Below, piece by piece: positions 1 to 7,245 of a DNA stretch of 64,000 nucleotides. The DNA comes from Streptomyces hygroscopicus subsp. hygroscopicus (lineage in GTDB: Bacteria > Actinomycetota > Actinomycetes > Streptomycetales > Streptomycetaceae): NCBI RefSeq assembly GCF_001553455.1, contig NZ_BBOX01000122.1, positions 1-64,000 on the forward strand. The letters are read 5' to 3'. The position numbers and the translations under genes are program-made. A model generated the notes under the pieces. The model did not search any database, was not told the origin of the DNA, and saw nothing but the letters and a program-made list of their open reading frames with translations. Each line of letters begins with the position of its first letter. Position 1 is the stretch's first letter.

Positions 1-2
1 CG

Positions 3-686
3 CCGACGCGTACGCTCATCGGCCTGCCGTTCACCCTCTGCTACACGCTGGTGCTGCTCGGCACCGGCCTTTACGCACGCCTCGCCGACCCCGGCACCGT
101 GCACGATCTGCTCGCGGCCTCCAGCACCGACGTGTCCCACCTCTCCCAGCGGCCGCTGCTGTCGCTGCTGGTCAGCGCGTTGTGGGCGGTGGGCGGGATC
201 ACCTCGCCGTACCTGGTCCTGTTCCCCCTGGTACTCGGCGCGCTGGAGCGGCGCGTCGGCGGGGCGCGCACCGCCGGGGTGTTCCTGCTCGGCCATGTGC
301 TGGCGACGCTGCTCACCGAGCTCCCGGTGGCGCTCTCGGTCGCCGTCGGGCATCTCCCGGGCAGTTCGCTGCGCCGTCTCGACTACGGGGTCAGCTACGG
401 GCTGGTCGCCTGTGCCGCCGCGCTCGCCGGGCTGCTGTCGCCCCGGTGGCGGTGGGCGCTGCTCGGCGGGACGGTCGTCGCGCTCGTCGCCGGTGGCCTC
501 GTCGACTTCGATCCGCTCACCCAGTGGGGCCACACGCTCGCCCTGCTGATCGGCGTCGTCTGCTGGCCGTATGTCCGGCGGAGCGCCGGGGGGTGCCCGC
601 GGCGACAGGGCGGCGACGGCGCCGGACGCCGCTTCGCTCACAGCGAACGACCGTCCGGGAACACCCGAGGCCCTTCCGTGCATTGA
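3..686 (+). CDS. Rhomboid-like membrane protein, 5' end cut off by the window
   Basis: The reading frame is open to the window edge, so the true start lies upstream. What remains is hydrophobic, with about five membrane segments and a short charged tail after residue ~190 of the visible part. The layout (a GITSPYLVLFPLV segment, then repeated Gly/Ala/Leu helices and a final H-T-L-A-L-L-I-G helix) resembles the rhomboid-like membrane proteins common in actinobacteria. I do not see a clear GxSx serine-protease motif, so proteolytic activity is not claimed. The family call is tentative; the membrane nature is clear. Confidence 0.6.
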   Translation, partial: PTRTLIGLPFTLCYTLVLLGTGLYARLADPGTVHDLLAASSTDVSHLSQRPLLSLLVSALWAVGGITSPYLVLFPLVLGALERRVGGARTAGVFLLGHVLATLLTELPVALSVAVGHLPGSSLRRLDYGVSYGLVACAAALAGLLSPRWRWALLGGTVVALVAGGLVDFDPLTQWGHTLALLIGVVCWPYVRRSAGGCPRRQGGDGAGRRFAHSERPSGNTRGPSVH

Positions 687-700
687 GTGGGCATTGATTC

Positions 701-721
701 TTTGAGTCCAGCCGACTCAAG
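701..721 (+). promoter_or_regulatory. HspR-type HAIR operator upstream of lon
   Basis: TTTGAGT, seven bases, then ACTCAAG. This matches the HAIR inverted repeat CTTGAGT-N7-ACTCAAG with one mismatch. It lies 21 bases before the lon start codon. In Streptomyces, HspR represses lon, dnaK and clpB through this element, so heat-shock control of the gene downstream is expected. Confidence 0.85.
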
Positions 722-742
722 TTGCCTGCCGAAGGGGAGATC

Positions 743-3160
743 ATGGCTTCGCTGTCCACACCGCTCACCCTGCCCGTGCTGCCTCTCGACGACGAGGTGG
801 TGCTGCCCGGCATGGTGGTGCCGCTGGACCTTTCCGATACCGAGGTGCGCGCCGCGGTGGAGGCCGCCCAGGCCGCCGCCCGCTCCAGCGGAAGCGGCGG
901 CGGCAAGCCGAAGGTGCTGCTGGTCCCGCGCGTCGACGGCACCTACGCCGGTATCGGCACGCTCGGCACCGTCGAGCAGGTGGGCCGGCTCTCCGACGGC
1001 GACCCCGGCGCGCTCATCCGCGGTGTGCGGCGAGTCCGCATCGGGGCCGGGACCACCGGGCCCGGGGCGGCCCTGTGGGTGGAGGGGACCACGGTCGAGG
1101 AGGTCGTGCCCGACCCGCTGCCCGGTGCCGTCACCGAACTGATAAAGGAGTACAAGGCGCTGGCCACCAGCTGGCTGCGCAAGCGCGGCGCCTGGCAGGT
1201 CGTGGACCGGGTGCAGCAGATCGACGACGTCTCGCAGCTCGCCGACAACTCCGGATACTCGCCCTTCCTGACCGTGGCCCAGCGCGTCGAGCTGCTGGAG
1301 ACCGCCGACCCGGTGGCCCGGCTCAAGCTCGCCGTCACCTGGCTGAGCGACCACCTCGCCGAGCAGGACGTCGCCGAGTCGATCGCCAAGGACGTCCAGG
1401 AAGGCGTCGACAAGCAGCAGCGCGAGTTCCTGCTGCGGCGCCAGCTGGAGGCGGTCCGTAAGGAGCTCGCCGAGCTCAACGGCGACCCCGAGGACGAATC
1501 CGGCGACTACCGGGCCCGTGTCGAGGCCGCCGACCTGCCGGACAAGGTCCGCGAGGCCGCCCTGAAGGAGGTCGACAAGCTGGAGCGGGCCAGCGACCAG
1601 AGCCCCGAGGGCAGCTGGATCCGCACCTGGCTGGACACCGTTCTGGAGCTGCCCTGGAACGAGCGCACCGAGGACGCGTACGACATCCAGGGCGCCAAGG
1701 CCGTGCTCGACGCCGATCACGCGGGCCTGGAGGACGTCAAGGAGCGGATCACCGAGTACCTGGCGGTGCGCAAGCGCCGCGCCGACCGGGGCCTCGGCGT
1801 CGTCGGCGGCCGGCGCGGCGGCGCGGTGCTCGCCCTGGTGGGCCCGCCCGGTGTGGGCAAGACCAGCCTGGGCGAGAGCGTCGCCCGCGCGATGGGGCGG
1901 AAGTTCGTCCGGGTCGCGCTCGGCGGCGTCCGCGACGAGGCGGAGATCCGCGGCCACCGGCGCACCTATGTGGGCGCGCTGCCCGGCCGGGTCGTACGGG
2001 CCATCAAGGAGGCGGGTTCCATGAACCCCGTCGTCCTCCTCGACGAGATCGACAAGGTGGGCTCCGACTTCCGCGGCGACCCGGCCGCGGCCCTGCTGGA
2101 GGTCCTGGACCCGGCGCAGAACCACACCTTCCGCGACCACTACCTGGAGGTCGAACTCGACCTGAGCGACGTGGTCTTCCTCGCCACCGCCAACGTCCTG
2201 GAGGCCATCCCGGAGGCGCTCCTGGACCGGATGGAGCTGGTGCGCCTGGACGGCTACACCGAGGACGAGAAGGTCACCATCGCCCGTGACCACCTGCTGC
2301 CCCGGCAGCTGGAGCGGGCCGGGCTGGAGCCGGGCGAGGTCACGGTGGCGGACGAGGCGCTGCGCAAGCTGGCGGGCGAGTACACCCGCGAGGCGGGCGT
2401 GCGGACCCTGGAGCGGTCCATCGCCCGGCTGCTGCGCAAGGTGGCCGCGCAGCACGAGCTCGGCGAGCGCGAACTCCCCTTCGCCATCGGCGTGCCGGAG
2501 CTGCGCCCGCTGATCGGCCGGCCGCACCACACCCCCGAGTCCGCCCAGGACCCGGCCGAGCGCCGCACCGCCGTCCCCGGCGTGGCGACCGGGCTCGCGG
2601 TCACGGGAGCCGGCGGTGACGTGCTGTTCGTGGAGGCGTCGCTGGCCGACCCGGAGACGGGCGGCGCGGGGCTGACGCTCACCGGTCAGCTCGGCGACGT
2701 CATGAAGGAGTCCGCCCAGATCGCGCTCTCCTTCCTGCGCTCCCACGGCGCGGAGCTGGAGCTGCCGGTCGGCGACCTGAAGGAGCGCGGCGTCCACCTC
2801 CACGTCCCGGCGGGCGCGGTGCCCAAGGACGGCCCGAGCGCGGGCATCACCATGACCACCGCGCTGGCCTCGCTGCTCTCCGGCCGCCAGGTGCGTCCCG
2901 ACGTGGCGATGACGGGCGAGGTGTCCCTGACCGGACGGGTGCTGCCCATCGGCGGCGTCAAGCAGAAGCTGCTGGCGGCGCACCGGGCCGGGGTGACCAC
3001 CGTGATCATCCCCAAGCGCAACGAACCCGATCTGGACGACGTCCCCGCCGAGGTCCTGGACAAGCTCGACGTCCACCCGGTCTCCGACGTCCGCCGGGTC
3101 CTGGAGCTGGCCCTGGAACCCGCCCGGTCGGCAGCCCCCGAGGTTCCGGCAGCGGCGTGA
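743..3160 (+). CDS. lon: ATP-dependent endopeptidase Lon
   Basis: Cytosolic AAA+ serine protease that degrades misfolded and short-lived regulatory proteins. The 805-residue product has the Lon substrate-binding N-domain (starting LPVLPLDDEVVLPGM), an AAA+ module with Walker A GPPGVGKT near residue 367 and Walker B VVLLDEIDKV, and a C-terminal protease domain with the catalytic serine in KDGPSAGI (about residue 699) and lysine in GGVKQK (about 740). The length is normal for bacterial Lon. I chose the ATG at 743 because GGGGAG precedes it at a suitable distance and it begins directly at the conserved N-domain; an in-frame TTG at 722 would sit next to the operator. The HAIR operator just upstream indicates HspR control. 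Confidence 0.97.
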   Translation: MASLSTPLTLPVLPLDDEVVLPGMVVPLDLSDTEVRAAVEAAQAAARSSGSGGGKPKVLLVPRVDGTYAGIGTLGTVEQVGRLSDGDPGALIRGVRRVRIGAGTTGPGAALWVEGTTVEEVVPDPLPGAVTELIKEYKALATSWLRKRGAWQVVDRVQQIDDVSQLADNSGYSPFLTVAQRVELLETADPVARLKLAVTWLSDHLAEQDVAESIAKDVQEGVDKQQREFLLRRQLEAVRKELAELNGDPEDESGDYRARVEAADLPDKVREAALKEVDKLERASDQSPEGSWIRTWLDTVLELPWNERTEDAYDIQGAKAVLDADHAGLEDVKERITEYLAVRKRRADRGLGVVGGRRGGAVLALVGPPGVGKTSLGESVARAMGRKFVRVALGGVRDEAEIRGHRRTYVGALPGRVVRAIKEAGSMNPVVLLDEIDKVGSDFRGDPAAALLEVLDPAQNHTFRDHYLEVELDLSDVVFLATANVLEAIPEALLDRMELVRLDGYTEDEKVTIARDHLLPRQLERAGLEPGEVTVADEALRKLAGEYTREAGVRTLERSIARLLRKVAAQHELGERELPFAIGVPELRPLIGRPHHTPESAQDPAERRTAVPGVATGLAVTGAGGDVLFVEASLADPETGGAGLTLTGQLGDVMKESAQIALSFLRSHGAELELPVGDLKERGVHLHVPAGAVPKDGPSAGITMTTALASLLSGRQVRPDVAMTGEVSLTGRVLPIGGVKQKLLAAHRAGVTTVIIPKRNEPDLDDVPAEVLDKLDVHPVSDVRRVLELALEPARSAAPEVPAAA

Positions 3161-3180
3161 CGGACGCTGCCGGGAGCGCC

Positions 3181-3219
3181 GTGGCCCGGGGCCCCGTGTC
3201 GAACGGGGTTCCGGGCCAC
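3181..3219 (+). terminator. Hairpin terminator after lon
   Basis: GTGGCCCGG and CCGGGCCAC form the outer arms and CCCCGT/ACGGGG pair inside. The hairpin begins 20 bases after the lon stop codon. There is no clear U tract, which is usual for high-GC actinobacterial terminators. Confidence 0.65.
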
Positions 3220-3296
3220 GCGTGACCTGTCGGCCGTGCGTATCGTTGGACTAACCGGCCGTATGCGTTCGGCGTGCGGCGGGGAGGAGCGGCGCG

Positions 3297-3902
3297 GTGA
3301 CCGTCATGGAGATTGACCGGCTCGACACTGACAGGACCGAGATGGCCGACAGCAGCGACGAGCTCACCTTGGACGCGATGTTCGAGGCGCTCGAGAAGAT
3401 GCCCATCCCCGAGGGAACCAAGGTCGAGATTGTCGAGGGGAACATCTTCATGTCGCCGCAGCGGGACACCCACTGGGACATCATCGCGGACATCTACGAC
3501 CAGTTGCGGACGCGCCACCCGCGCAAGCGGATCAAGTCGGACGTCCGTATCGACTACCCCGGCTATCTGAATGGTTTCGCGACCGATGTGACACTGATCG
3601 CCGAGGGGGCCGTCAAGGACGCCAAGGGGCGCTGGGGCTACCGGGACGTCGAATGTGTCGTCGAGGTGATCTCGAAGCGCACGGGTGCCAATGACTACGG
3701 CTCGAAGAAGGCCACCTATGCGCGGGCCGGGGTCCCCGTCTATCTGATCGTCGACCCGTACACCGGCAGGTGCCGTCTGTTCACCGAACCCAAGGACGGT
3801 GAGTACCTCACCGAGGTGTCCGTGGCGTTCGGGAAGGACCTCGACCTGACCGACACCGCCGTCGGCCTGACGCTCAGGACCGACGAGTTCCCCCGCGACT
3901 GA
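3297..3902 (+). CDS. Uma2 family endonuclease-like protein (DUF820)
   Basis: 201-residue protein with the Uma2/DUF820 fold signature: EIVEGNIFMSPQRD early, then KSDVRIDYP, FATDVTLI, and a VECVVEVISKRTGANDYGSKKATYARAGVPVYLIVDP core. The D/E-x-I-S pattern and a Y-x-x-A-G-V-P-x-Y-x-I-V-D segment are typical. The fold belongs to the PD-(D/E)XK nuclease superfamily, but the substrates of streptomycete members are unknown. The GTG start is preceded by GGGGAGGAG seven bases upstream; an ATG three codons later is too far from that site. It stands alone, with terminators on both sides. Confidence 0.9.
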   Translation: MTVMEIDRLDTDRTEMADSSDELTLDAMFEALEKMPIPEGTKVEIVEGNIFMSPQRDTHWDIIADIYDQLRTRHPRKRIKSDVRIDYPGYLNGFATDVTLIAEGAVKDAKGRWGYRDVECVVEVISKRTGANDYGSKKATYARAGVPVYLIVDPYTGRCRLFTEPKDGEYLTEVSVAFGKDLDLTDTAVGLTLRTDEFPRD

Positions 3903-3950
3903 CCTCGGGGAGCGGCGGCCGCCGGGGCCGTCATGGAAGTCATCGAGGCG

Positions 3951-3995
3951 GACAGGCTGTCCGGTGGCTTCGGCAGCGCACCGGACAGACCTGTC
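3951..3995. terminator. Bidirectional terminator between convergent genes
   Basis: GACAGGCTGTCCGGTG pairs with CACCGGACAG-a-CCTGTC around a 12-base loop, giving 16 base pairs with one bulged A. It lies between the convergent Uma2-like and muramidase genes. Confidence 0.75.
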
Positions 3996-4017
3996 GGGTG
4001 GGGGGGAAGGCGCGGGC

Positions 4018-4881
4018 TCAGCCGTTGGCGAGGGCCTGCAGCCGGTCCAGGGCGCCGTTGAACTGGTCGTGGTCGCCGACCGTCGGGCCCGAGGAGGTGT
4101 ACTGCCAGATGGTGTGGAAGCCCCAGCCCGCCGGAAGCTCGCCGACGGACGAGCCGTAGCGCGGGATCCACAGGGGGTTGATGGCGCCGAAGGCGGCGGA
4201 GTTGCCCGTGCAGGTCTTCCACCAGCTGGTGGAGGTGTAGATCACGGGGTCGCGGCCGGTGCGCGCCTTGTAGGTGTTGCTGAAGTCCTTGATCCAGTTG
4301 ACCATCGCACTGGTGCTCAGCCCGTAGCAGGTCGCGCCGTAGGGGTTGTACTCCATGTCGAGCGCGCCGGGCAGCGTCTTGCCGTCCTTGGACCAGCCGC
4401 CGCCGTGGTCGACGAAGTAGTTGGCCTGTGCGGCGCCGGTCGAGTTGCCCGGCAGGGCGAAGTGGTACGCGCCGCGGATCATGCCGACGTTGTACGAGCC
4501 GTTGTACTGCTGCGCGAAGTACGGGTTGATGTAGCTGGTGCCCTCGGTCGCCTTGACATAGGCGAACCGGACGCCGCTGCTCCACAGCGTGGTCCAGTTG
4601 ACATTGCCTTGATGGCCGCTGACGTCCACGCCCTCGACGGTGGCGAGCAGCCCGGACGGCTCGTCCCCGGTCGGCTCGTCCCCGGCCGTGGGTCCGCCCT
4701 CGTGCTTGAGTATCTGGGAACCCGCCCAGTCGTCCTCGGGATGGGGAATGGCCTGGTCGCCCCTGCCCTGTGCGGCAAATGCCGAACCGGGCAGTGCGAA
4801 GGTCATGGCGAGGAGAGCGGCGAGCATACCGATCAGCGCGCTGAGGGCGCGTCGGGCCGAACCAGGTCTGTGCTCGGGCAT
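4018..4881 (-). CDS. Secreted GH25 muramidase (lysozyme)
   Basis: Predicted exported N-acetylmuramidase that cleaves the MurNAc-GlcNAc bond of peptidoglycan. Residues 1-35 form a signal peptide (arginines, then ALIGMLAALLAMTFALPG, likely cleavage after AFA). The GH25 domain starts at GVDVSGHQGNVNW and contains the DxE pair in ALDMEYN, followed by WQYTSS and a final DHDQFNG, all typical of Cellosyl-type enzymes. The ATG at 4881 is preceded by GGAGG seven bases upstream, so the longer frame beginning at 4920 is not favoured. It is transcribed away from the MarR gene at 5089. Confidence 0.93.
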   Translation of the reverse strand: MPEHRPGSARRALSALIGMLAALLAMTFALPGSAFAAQGRGDQAIPHPEDDWAGSQILKHEGGPTAGDEPTGDEPSGLLATVEGVDVSGHQGNVNWTTLWSSGVRFAYVKATEGTSYINPYFAQQYNGSYNVGMIRGAYHFALPGNSTGAAQANYFVDHGGGWSKDGKTLPGALDMEYNPYGATCYGLSTSAMVNWIKDFSNTYKARTGRDPVIYTSTSWWKTCTGNSAAFGAINPLWIPRYGSSVGELPAGWGFHTIWQYTSSGPTVGDHDQFNGALDRLQALANG

Positions 4882-5054
4882 GGCGTTGCCTCCGAAGCCT
4901 CGGTGGGGGGAGAGGGACATCCGATTGGAATGACCATGACAGGGATGACGCTACGGGCGTAGATAGGCGCGCGGAAGGGGGAGCGTGTGGTGCCGATGGT
5001 CTAATCCTGCGAAATACTGGTGGAGCTGCGGCAACAACCGCGCCTGGTGGAAAC

Positions 5055-5069
5055 TTTCACGATGTGAAA
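5055..5069. promoter_or_regulatory. Inverted repeat, probable MarR operator
   Basis: TTTCAC-GAT-GTGAAA is a perfect dyad with six-base arms, ending 19 bases before the MarR start codon. Its position suggests autoregulation. It may also act on the divergent muramidase promoter, but that is inference. Confidence 0.5.
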
Positions 5070-5088
5070 ACTCGGAGAGGGCTCTGAC

Positions 5089-5619
5089 GTGCACAACAAC
5101 GGGGCATTGCCCCCCGAGCAGGGTGAGGGCGGCACCGTGGGGGGAATCGGTGTGGACCATGCGTTCCTGGCCCTGGAACGCGAATTGGCGGTTTTCCTCC
5201 GCAGAGCCCGCGCCGCTTCCGGGGAATTGGCCCGGGAGGTCCATCCCGAGCTGGAATCCGCCGCCTATGGGCTGCTGATGCGGCTGGAGGACGCGGGTCC
5301 GCAGCGCGCCACCGATCTCGCGGGCTTTGTCGGCGTCGGAAAGGCCACGATGAGCCGCCAGCTCCGCGGCCTGGAGGGGCTCGGCCTGGTGACGCGGACG
5401 CCCGATCCGGCCGACGGCCGCGCCTTCCTGGTGGAGTTGACCGAGGAGGGCCGCAGCCGCTTCCGCGCCGTACGGGGCGCCCGGCGGGCGCGCTACGCCC
5501 GCCGCCTCGCCGCGTGGGAGCGCAGCGAGGTCGCCGAACTCGCCAGGCTGCTGCACCGGTTGAACGCGGAGCAGGAGGCCGACGATTCCGGTCAGACGGC
5601 GCGTGCGGCACAGGAGTAG
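5089..5619 (+). CDS. MarR family transcriptional regulator
   Basis: 176-residue winged-helix protein. Helices 1-2 (FLALERELAVFLRRARAA) are followed by a winged helix-turn-helix with RATDLAGFVGVGKATMSRQLRGLEGLGLVTRTPDPADGRA, including the DxRx wing typical of MarR, and a C-terminal dimerisation helix rich in Arg and Ala. The GTG start has GGAGAGG eight bases upstream. A short palindrome lies just before the gene. The ligand and target are unknown. It is divergent from the secreted muramidase gene 4881-4018, a possible target. Confidence 0.9.
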   Translation: MHNNGALPPEQGEGGTVGGIGVDHAFLALERELAVFLRRARAASGELAREVHPELESAAYGLLMRLEDAGPQRATDLAGFVGVGKATMSRQLRGLEGLGLVTRTPDPADGRAFLVELTEEGRSRFRAVRGARRARYARRLAAWERSEVAELARLLHRLNAEQEADDSGQTARAAQE

Positions 5620-5760
5620 GGCGCTCATATACGTCAGGATCGGCGAGCCCCGCGCATCCGGCGACGCGGACGTGGCAACCGCGCTACCCGGTGGCGGCGC
5701 CCTGGTCCGTGCCCGCGTCACCCTGTGGACGCGCCACCTGTGACGGCGCCGTCCCGGGCA

Positions 5761-5859
5761 GGTGTTACCTCGCGTAGGGGTTACCTTGTGCACGCATTGC
5801 CTTCCGTAGGCGTTACCTTGCGTACGCGTTACCTCGTGTAGGTGTTACCTCGCGTAGGC
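5761..5859. repeat. 16-bp tandem repeat array
   Basis: About six head-to-tail copies of a 16-base unit close to GNGTTACCTYGYGTAG, one of them degenerate. It is in a gene-free stretch (5620-6086) between the MarR and PP2C-like genes. No spacer structure and no coding potential are seen. Confidence 0.8.
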
Positions 5860-5907
5860 GCTCGGACCGTGGCCGCGCCACCGCGCTACGGCGCGCCATG
5901 TCACCCC

Positions 5908-6018
5908 GGGAACGTGCCGCCTCGTGCCGGTGTCATCGCGTCACCGCGTCGCCCCCCCCGGCGCCGTAGCGCCCGCGGGAACGTGCCGCCTCGCGCCGCG
6001 TCATCGCGTCACCGCGTG
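5908..6018. repeat. Two-copy direct repeat
   Basis: GGGAACGTGCCGCCTCG occurs at 5908-5924 and again at 5977-5993, each followed by a TCATCGCGTCACCGCGT segment. This is another low-complexity block in the same gene-free region, next to the PP2C-like stop codon. The open frames crossing it look spurious. Confidence 0.7.
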
Positions 6019-6086
6019 CCCGCGCCACCGCCGGAACGCGCGCCCGCGCCACCGCGCGCCCGCGACGCCGGTCAGGGCTCCGCCGG

Positions 6087-6857
6087 TCACGGCTCCACGA
6101 AGATCGCGGCGGCGTCGTCATGGGTCTTGCCCCTGGGGAAGGCCGTACCGTCCGGATCGGCGTGCTCCGCCGCCCGCACCCGGTCGATCAGCGCCTGTGG
6201 GCCCTCCTTGCGCAGCAGCGCGAAGCATTCGGTCCAGTCGCCCTCGCCGAACAGCTCCACCCAGCGCGACGCCCCGTCGGTGAGCGCCGCCAGCGCCCGT
6301 ACCTCGTCGCGCCGGAACTCCCCGGTGACCGCCTTGCCGGAGACTCCGGGGTCGGCCGCGGCGGTGAAGAAGCCGCCCTCCGCGTTGCGCAGCGGGGCGA
6401 GCCGCCGGCCCTCGGCCCGCAGCCGGTCGATGCGGTCGTCCAGGAGCGGTGTCACCCCGTCGTGGATCAGCTCGACGAGCAACACCGAGTCGGAGAGCAC
6501 GAGATACTCGATCCGGTCGGCGTCCCAGCGGGCCGCGACGGCGGTCGCCTGCGGGGTGAGAGGGTGAGAAAGGTCACACGTTGAACCATGAGACGCGGCG
6601 GTCCGCGCGATCGCCTCGGAGAGACAGCTTGTCAGGGGCATATCCCGGCGTGAACCGGACAGTTCGAGCAGCGATCCGCCGAGCCGCGCGGTGAACCAGC
6701 TCACGCCGTGGACACATCCGTCGTCGCCCTCGGGCGGGGTCACCCCGTCCAGGACCACCAGCGCACCGCCGCCCCCCGAGGCCGGGAGGGCTACTGAGAC
6801 GTAGTCCTCATTGGGGTATGCGTGATCGCCGGGGGCGGTCGCGAGTTCGATGCGCAT
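6087..6857 (-). CDS. Protein phosphatase 2C-like protein
   Basis: 256-residue protein related to PP2C-type metal-dependent phosphatases. It has an early PGDHAYPNEDYVSV segment, VVLDGVTPPEGDDGC, LVLSDSVLLV, a middle AALTDGAS, and a C-terminal THDDAAAIFV carrying the final metal-binding Asp pair. It is shorter and more divergent than PrpC-type enzymes, but the ordered NED, LDG, LSDS, LTDG and DDAA elements fit. It stands alone. A substrate cannot be inferred from context. Confidence 0.75.
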   Translation of the reverse strand: MRIELATAPGDHAYPNEDYVSVALPASGGGGALVVLDGVTPPEGDDGCVHGVSWFTARLGGSLLELSGSRRDMPLTSCLSEAIARTAASHGSTCDLSHPLTPQATAVAARWDADRIEYLVLSDSVLLVELIHDGVTPLLDDRIDRLRAEGRRLAPLRNAEGGFFTAAADPGVSGKAVTGEFRRDEVRALAALTDGASRWVELFGEGDWTECFALLRKEGPQALIDRVRAAEHADPDGTAFPRGKTHDDAAAIFVEP

Positions 6858-7245
6858 TCCCTCAGTCTGCCCGACCGCCGTCGATCACCGCGCTCGCGGT
6901 GGCCCGGCCGGTATTGGTTCGTACCAAGGTCGCGTCCGGTTTCTCCGCCGCCTGTTTGGGGAGGGATTGACACTTCTGGGAAGCTGCGGGTGCGCATCCT
7001 GTCAGGGCGCCGAGGTCTTTACCAATCCGTGGAAGGCGGGGGGAGGGTATGGCCCGGAGTCAAAGTTGGTGGTCAACTACGCAATGGGGTTCACTCGTTC
7101 GGGTGGCCGGGCGGGTGATGTGTGCCCGCCCCAGACCCGTCCTGAAAGGGTCGGAATCCCTACCAGAGGTGGGGAAACACAATTGTTGATCCGTCGTCAC
7201 CTCTGGTCCCCAGAGCGGTCGGGCGAGAATGGATTGTGAGCACCG
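6858..7245. other. Gene-free divergent intergenic region
   Basis: This 388-base stretch separates the PP2C-like gene (minus) from cvnA (plus) and should hold both promoters. A TTGACA lies at 6967-6972 but no convincing -10 follows at 17-18 bases. A short dyad AGTTG-N5-CAACT is at 7064-7078. No RNA gene is recognised. Confidence 0.4.

Noticed and set aside
638..3076. 812-codon frame antisense to lon
   Set aside because: Shadow frame. The plus strand encodes an unmistakable Lon protease.
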